A stretch of 13,439 nt of DNA from Planctomycetota bacterium (GTDB lineage Bacteria > Planctomycetota > Planctomycetia > Pirellulales > Thermoguttaceae): contig JAHIKV010000277.1 in NCBI GenBank assembly GCA_018897395.1, positions 1 to 13,439 on the forward strand, written 5' to 3'. Shown in pieces: positions 11,361-13,439 of this stretch; the stretch's first letter is position 1, and every line of letters starts with the position of its first letter. Both the position numbers and the translations under genes were made by a program. Below the pieces are notes generated by a model. That model was not told the DNA's origin, did no database searches, and worked only from the letters and a program-made list of their open reading frames with translations.

Positions 11361-13439
11361 ATGATGATTTGCCGCCGAACAGATTGGCTCTGGTTGCTGC
11401 TTTGCGCCGGCTTGGCGCCGGCGTTTGCCGGGGCAACGCCGGCCGAGGGGCAATCGGCCGCCAAGCGATTCGAGCTGGCCGACGCCGTCCAACTCGACCG
11501 GGTGGCGGGCGCCGTCCGCGCCCGGTTGGAGCGGGTCGAGGCCCTGTCGGCCGACCGTCAATGGGACGAAGCCGTCGATATCCTCCGCAAACTCGCCGAA
11601 ACACCGGACGACGGACTGATGGCCGTATCCGAGCGGCGTTTCGTCGGCCTGCGCGACTGGTGTCAGATGCGGCTGGCCGCGCTGCCCTCCGAAGCGTTGA
11701 AACTCTACCGTGGCCAAGTCGACACGGTCGCCCGGCAATGGTACGAGCAGGGCGTCGCCGAACGAAACCATCGGCTGCTGCAACAAGTCGTCGATCGGGC
11801 GTTTGCCGGCACTTACGGCGACGACGCCCTGATGGCCCTCGGTGAGATCAACCTGGAATCGGGCGACTACGCCGCCGCCCGATGGTGTTGGCGGCGGATC
11901 CTGCCTCCCGTTGGGGCGGCAGTTGAACTGCCGCCCCAACAGATAGGAAAAACGTCGCCGCGGTTGTCGCCGTTTTACCCCGACACCGATCTCGATCCGG
12001 CCGCCGTTCGCGCCCGGCTCGTGCTGGCGTCGATTCTCGAAGGGGCAACGGATCGTGCCCGGGCCGAGTTGGCCCAATTCGCCCGGCTGCACCCCGACGC
12101 TCAAGGCCGACTGGGCGATAAACAGGGGAAATACGTCGACTTGCTCGACTCGTTATTGGCCGAGAGCGCTACCTGGCCGATCGTTCCGTCCGGTCCCGAC
12201 TGGCTCACCTTCGCCGGCAATCCGCGAAGAAACAAAGTGGCCGCGCCGCTATCGGACGTAGGGGCCGTCGCATGGCGGATTCCTTGCGTCTCCCCTCTCC
12301 CGCCGGGAGAGGAACCCTATTCCTCCCCTCTCCCGCTGGGAGAGGGGGCGGGGGTGAGGGCGCTGAGCTTCCATCCGTTGTTGTCGGGCAACCTTGTGCT
12401 GGCCAACAATCAACGGGAAATCCTCGCCGTGCGGCTCGGCGACGGCGCGCCGGCATGGGGTCGCTCGCCGGCAATCTACCGCAGCGAACTGGCCGGCGTA
12501 ACGAGTCGGCCGACAAACTCCACAAACGTCTTCGGAACGCCGCGGTTTACGATGACCGTGTTCCGTAACAGGCTTTACGCCCGGATGGGATCGCCCGTCG
12601 CCGGCACGTCGGCCGAGCCGGGATGCCTGGTCTGTCTCGATTTGGCGGCGGAAGGTCGGCTCCTGTGGAAGATTACGCCCGACGAGGGCTGGGCGTTTGA
12701 AGGCTCTCCGTTGGCCGACGATCGGGGCGTCTACGTGGCGATGCGCCGGCTCGGCGTCCGTCCGCAGGCGTTGGTGGCCTGCCTCGACGCCGACACCGGC
12801 CGGCTCCGTTGGCGGCGGTTCGTCTGCGGCGCGGAGACCCCCGCCCGAGGCACTCTGTCGGAGTGTTCGCACAATCTGCTCACCCTGGCCGAGGGCACGA
12901 TCTATTTCAACACGAACCTCGGCGCGGTGGCGGCCTTGCGGGCGGACGACGGCCGCATATCGTGGGTGGGCCTCTATCCACGGGCACTTAGCGGCGACTT
13001 CGGCGAACTCGCCCCCCACTGGCGACGCGACCTGAACCCGTGCCTTTTCGACGGCGAGACGCTGCTGGTCGCTCCGGCCGATAGTCCCCGCATCTTCGCC
13101 TTCGACGCCGCCGCCGGCCGATTGCTTTGGCAAACCGGCCCCGAGGTTGAGGACGCCGTCGGGCTGCTTGGCGCGACGGACGATCATTTGATCGCCGGCG
13201 GCGGGAAACTTTACTGGATCGGCCTGAAGGATGAGGACCGGGGGCGAGTGAAACACGTTTGGCCCGAGGGGCCCGAACGCCCCGGATACGGTCGCGGTCT
13301 GTTGGCCGGCCGCAACGTCCTCTGGCCTACACGCGACAAATTGTATATCTTCGACCAACGGACCGCGCAACCGCTGAAAGCGATCGATCTGGCCATGCGC
13401 GGCGCGACCGGCGGCAATCTGCTGACGGCCGACGGAAAA
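11361..13439 (+). CDS. Exported PQQ-like beta-propeller protein (partial at window end)
   Basis: Open for 693 codons to the last base. The signal peptide MMICRRTDWLWLLLCAGLAP ends near AFA. The next 250 or so residues are helical and TPR-like (DAVDILRKLAE-type and LMALGEINLESGDYAAARW stretches). From about TFAGNPRRN onward come PQQ-like propeller blades, for example GCLVCLDLAAEGRLLWKI, VACLDADTGRLRWRRFV, AVAALRADDGRISWV and IFAFDAAAGRLLWQTG. Such proteins are common in planctomycetes; they resemble BamB-type repeats but their function is unknown, and binding of PQQ itself is not implied. The frame carries two repeat-derived inserts: residues about 184-194 (a perfect palindrome) and about 309-333 (two CCCTCTCC-family hairpins). 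Tandem ATGs occur at 11361 and 11364, with only a GGGGG tract close upstream. Confidence 0.82.
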   Translation, partial: MMICRRTDWLWLLLCAGLAPAFAGATPAEGQSAAKRFELADAVQLDRVAGAVRARLERVEALSADRQWDEAVDILRKLAETPDDGLMAVSERRFVGLRDWCQMRLAALPSEALKLYRGQVDTVARQWYEQGVAERNHRLLQQVVDRAFAGTYGDDALMALGEINLESGDYAAARWCWRRILPPVGAAVELPPQQIGKTSPRLSPFYPDTDLDPAAVRARLVLASILEGATDRARAELAQFARLHPDAQGRLGDKQGKYVDLLDSLLAESATWPIVPSGPDWLTFAGNPRRNKVAAPLSDVGAVAWRIPCVSPLPPGEEPYSSPLPLGEGAGVRALSFHPLLSGNLVLANNQREILAVRLGDGAPAWGRSPAIYRSELAGVTSRPTNSTNVFGTPRFTMTVFRNRLYARMGSPVAGTSAEPGCLVCLDLAAEGRLLWKITPDEGWAFEGSPLADDRGVYVAMRRLGVRPQALVACLDADTGRLRWRRFVCGAETPARGTLSECSHNLLTLAEGTIYFNTNLGAVAALRADDGRISWVGLYPRALSGDFGELAPHWRRDLNPCLFDGETLLVAPADSPRIFAFDAAAGRLLWQTGPEVEDAVGLLGATDDHLIAGGGKLYWIGLKDEDRGRVKHVWPEGPERPGYGRGLLAGRNVLWPTRDKLYIFDQRTAQPLKAIDLAMRGATGGNLLTADGK
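11910..11940. repeat. Perfect 31-bp palindrome inside the propeller-protein gene
   Basis: The 15-bp arm GTTGGGGCGGCAGTT (11910-11924) and its exact complement AACTGCCGCCCCAAC (11926-11940) flank one G. In frame it encodes about VGAAVELPPQQ. The 13-mer GAACTGCCGCCCC recurs at 11308-11320 in the upstream spacer, so it is a dispersed element and not chance coding sequence. Confidence 0.9.
12291..12360. repeat. Two CCCTCTCC-family hairpin repeats inside the propeller-protein gene, copies E1 and E2
   Basis: E1 (12291-12312) has CCCTCTCCC-GCC-GGGAGAGG. E2 (12321-12360) has CCCTCTCCC-GCT-GGGAGAGGG followed by GGCGGGGGTGAGGG. Together they encode VSPLPPGEE and SPLPLGEGAGVRA without breaking the frame, between the conserved-looking VAWRIP and LSFHPLLSGNLVL segments. 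Confidence 0.88.

Noticed and set aside
12249..13370. A 373-codon minus-strand frame opposite the propeller gene
   Set aside because: No recognisable domain, Arg-rich antisense shadow; the plus-strand frame has signal peptide and propeller repeats.

Overview
The window is GC-rich (about 60-70% in most genes) and looks like a planctomycete, probably of the Pirellulales type. The main reasons are the large exported DUF4139 protein, the exported PQQ-like beta-propeller with an N-terminal helical region, the style of LexA, and the many GC-rich palindromic dispersed repeats. The taxon is inferred from protein style and was not searched.

Layout. Positions 1-3642 (minus strand) hold a helicase-less type ISP-like restriction-modification gene split into two open halves. 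The first half (3642-1675) carries a nuclease-like motif and the N6-adenine methylase. The second half (936-1, running off the window) carries the target-recognition/C-terminal domain. Between them lies a cassette of about 740 bp with three small genes on the same strand: an antitoxin-like protein, a HicB-type antitoxin and a HicA-type toxin. The cassette joins the host gene by ATGA on one side and GTGA on the other, HicB joins HicA by GTGA, and each restart has a Shine-Dalgarno sequence. A possible internal promoter precedes hicB. This is the most unusual feature of the window.

Positions 3643-4226 are intergenic and full of repeats, including a heptamer tandem array. Positions 4227-6665 (minus) hold two metabolic genes: a COG2403-type predicted GTPase, then a CtlX/arginine-deiminase-like hydrolase. 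They suggest guanidino or ureido-amino-acid metabolism. A divergent region (6666-7040) with two repeat copies and a probable LexA operator separates them from lexA (plus strand). Downstream of lexA come two small two-gene modules, DUF2442-DUF4160 and MntA-HepT, so the window holds three toxin-antitoxin-like loci in about 8 kb.

Positions 9118-11184 encode an exported DUF4139 protein. From 11361 to the window end runs an exported PQQ-like beta-propeller protein whose reading frame has absorbed two kinds of palindromic repeat. A CCCTCTCC/GGAGAGGG hairpin family occurs at five places, four intergenic and one inside this gene. No transposase, integrase, rRNA, tRNA or CRISPR array was seen.
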